In this document: in pieces, positions 22,775 to 22,842 of the stretch
How positions within the stretch are numbered: the first letter of the stretch is position 1
Layout: every line of letters begins with the position of its first letter
NCBI GenBank assembly: GCA_003663295.1
Contig: QMZS01000006.1
Location: 1 to 22,842, forward strand
Source: Candidatus Aenigmatarchaeota archaeon
GTDB taxonomy: Archaea > Aenigmatarchaeota > Aenigmatarchaeia > QMZS01
DNA: 22,842 nt
Direction of reading: 5' to 3'
Program-made: the position numbers and the translations under genes
The notes under the pieces: generated by a model
What the model was told of the DNA's origin: nothing
Databases searched by the model: none
The model's input: the letters and a program-made list of their open reading frames with translations, nothing else

Positions 22775-22842
22775 GTGGAGAAAAAATAAATGCGGTTAAA
22801 ACTGAAGTTAAAGAAACAGTGAATAAAATTAATAAAGAAAAA
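22771..22842 (+). CDS. Partial gene downstream of uL13, probably uS9 with a Lys/Glu-rich N-terminal extension
   Basis: ATG 22771 overlaps the uL13 stop and opens MSGEKINAVKTEVKETVNKI then NKEK to the window edge. In archaea uS9 normally follows uL13. The visible 24 residues are Lys/Glu-rich and do not yet show the uS9 motif, so the identity rests on gene order. Confidence 0.4.
   Translation, partial: MSGEKINAVKTEVKETVNKINKEK

Noticed and set aside
1..22842. Genome-wide reassignment of UGA to Trp
   Set aside because: The 884-residue surface protein has 25 Trp codons, all TGG, and Cdc48 also uses TGG; no large conserved gene contains an in-frame TGA. uL13 uses TGA as a stop overlapped by the next ATG. 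Only gene-specific readthrough or decay remains.
1..22842. CRISPR array or IS element
   Set aside because: No regularly spaced repeats with unique spacers, no transposase and no terminal inverted repeats were seen. The only tandem array is the contiguous 20-base unit at 11585.

Overview
The window reads as a chromosomal segment from an AT-rich archaeon. It encodes an archaeal information-processing set: Cdc48/VAT AAA ATPase, group II chaperonin (thermosome), TFB, RNA polymerase subunit Rpo3, ribosomal proteins uS10, uL30 and uL13, aIF2-beta and KsgA/Dim1. It also has a type IV pilin-like protein with a class III signal peptide. Several proteins are short versions of their families (Rpo3 without domain 3, TFB without zinc ribbon, short uL30). 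That, with the low GC, suggests a reduced, DPANN-like lineage, but this placement is inference.

Layout. 1-2652 (-): amino-terminal 884 residues of a large secreted protein with FG-GAP/VCBS repeats, running off the left edge. 2684-3199 (+): remnant of a nucleotidyltransferase-HEPN gene. 3209-6078 (-): Cdc48 and a pilin-like gene. 6137-6359 (+): tRNA-Thr(UGU) with two introns. 6562-10036 (-): a PD-(D/E)XK nuclease-like gene, uL30, KsgA, a coiled-coil protein and Rpo3. 9272-9375 (+): a stand-alone intron-like RNA element. 10097-11023 (-): a histidine-kinase gene with an in-frame TGA, lying between two copies of the rpo3 leader. 11260-11580 (-): uS10. 11701-12060 (+): a TGA-interrupted orphan gene. 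12118-12359 (-): tRNA-Tyr(GUA) with three introns. 12434-14790 (+): a broken gene, aIF2-beta, a metallo-beta-lactamase-fold protein and another TGA-interrupted gene. 14785-21104 (-): CorA-like transporter, a possible tRNA-synthetase-like protein, a zinc-protein remnant, a small repeat protein, thermosome, a frameshifted gene and TFB. 21280-22107 (+): decayed genes. 22110-22842: DUF167 protein (-), then uL13 and the start of the next gene (+), probably uS9.

The most unusual signal is in the RNA genes. Both tRNAs are interrupted in the D-loop and the T-loop at matching positions, and tRNA-Tyr also in the anticodon loop (37/38). The D-loop introns form bulge-helix-bulge (BHB) motifs in which the intron's 3' end copies the D-stem strand. 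A free-standing element near 9278-9374 has its own BHB-like ends. It shares a near-identical 3' segment with the tRNA-Tyr D-loop intron and a hairpin module with the tRNA-Thr T-loop intron. This suggests a family of related, possibly mobile, BHB-bounded RNA elements.

A second pattern is gene decay. Large conserved genes are intact, while many orphan or accessory genes carry a stop or frameshift, and the in-frame stops are mostly TGA.
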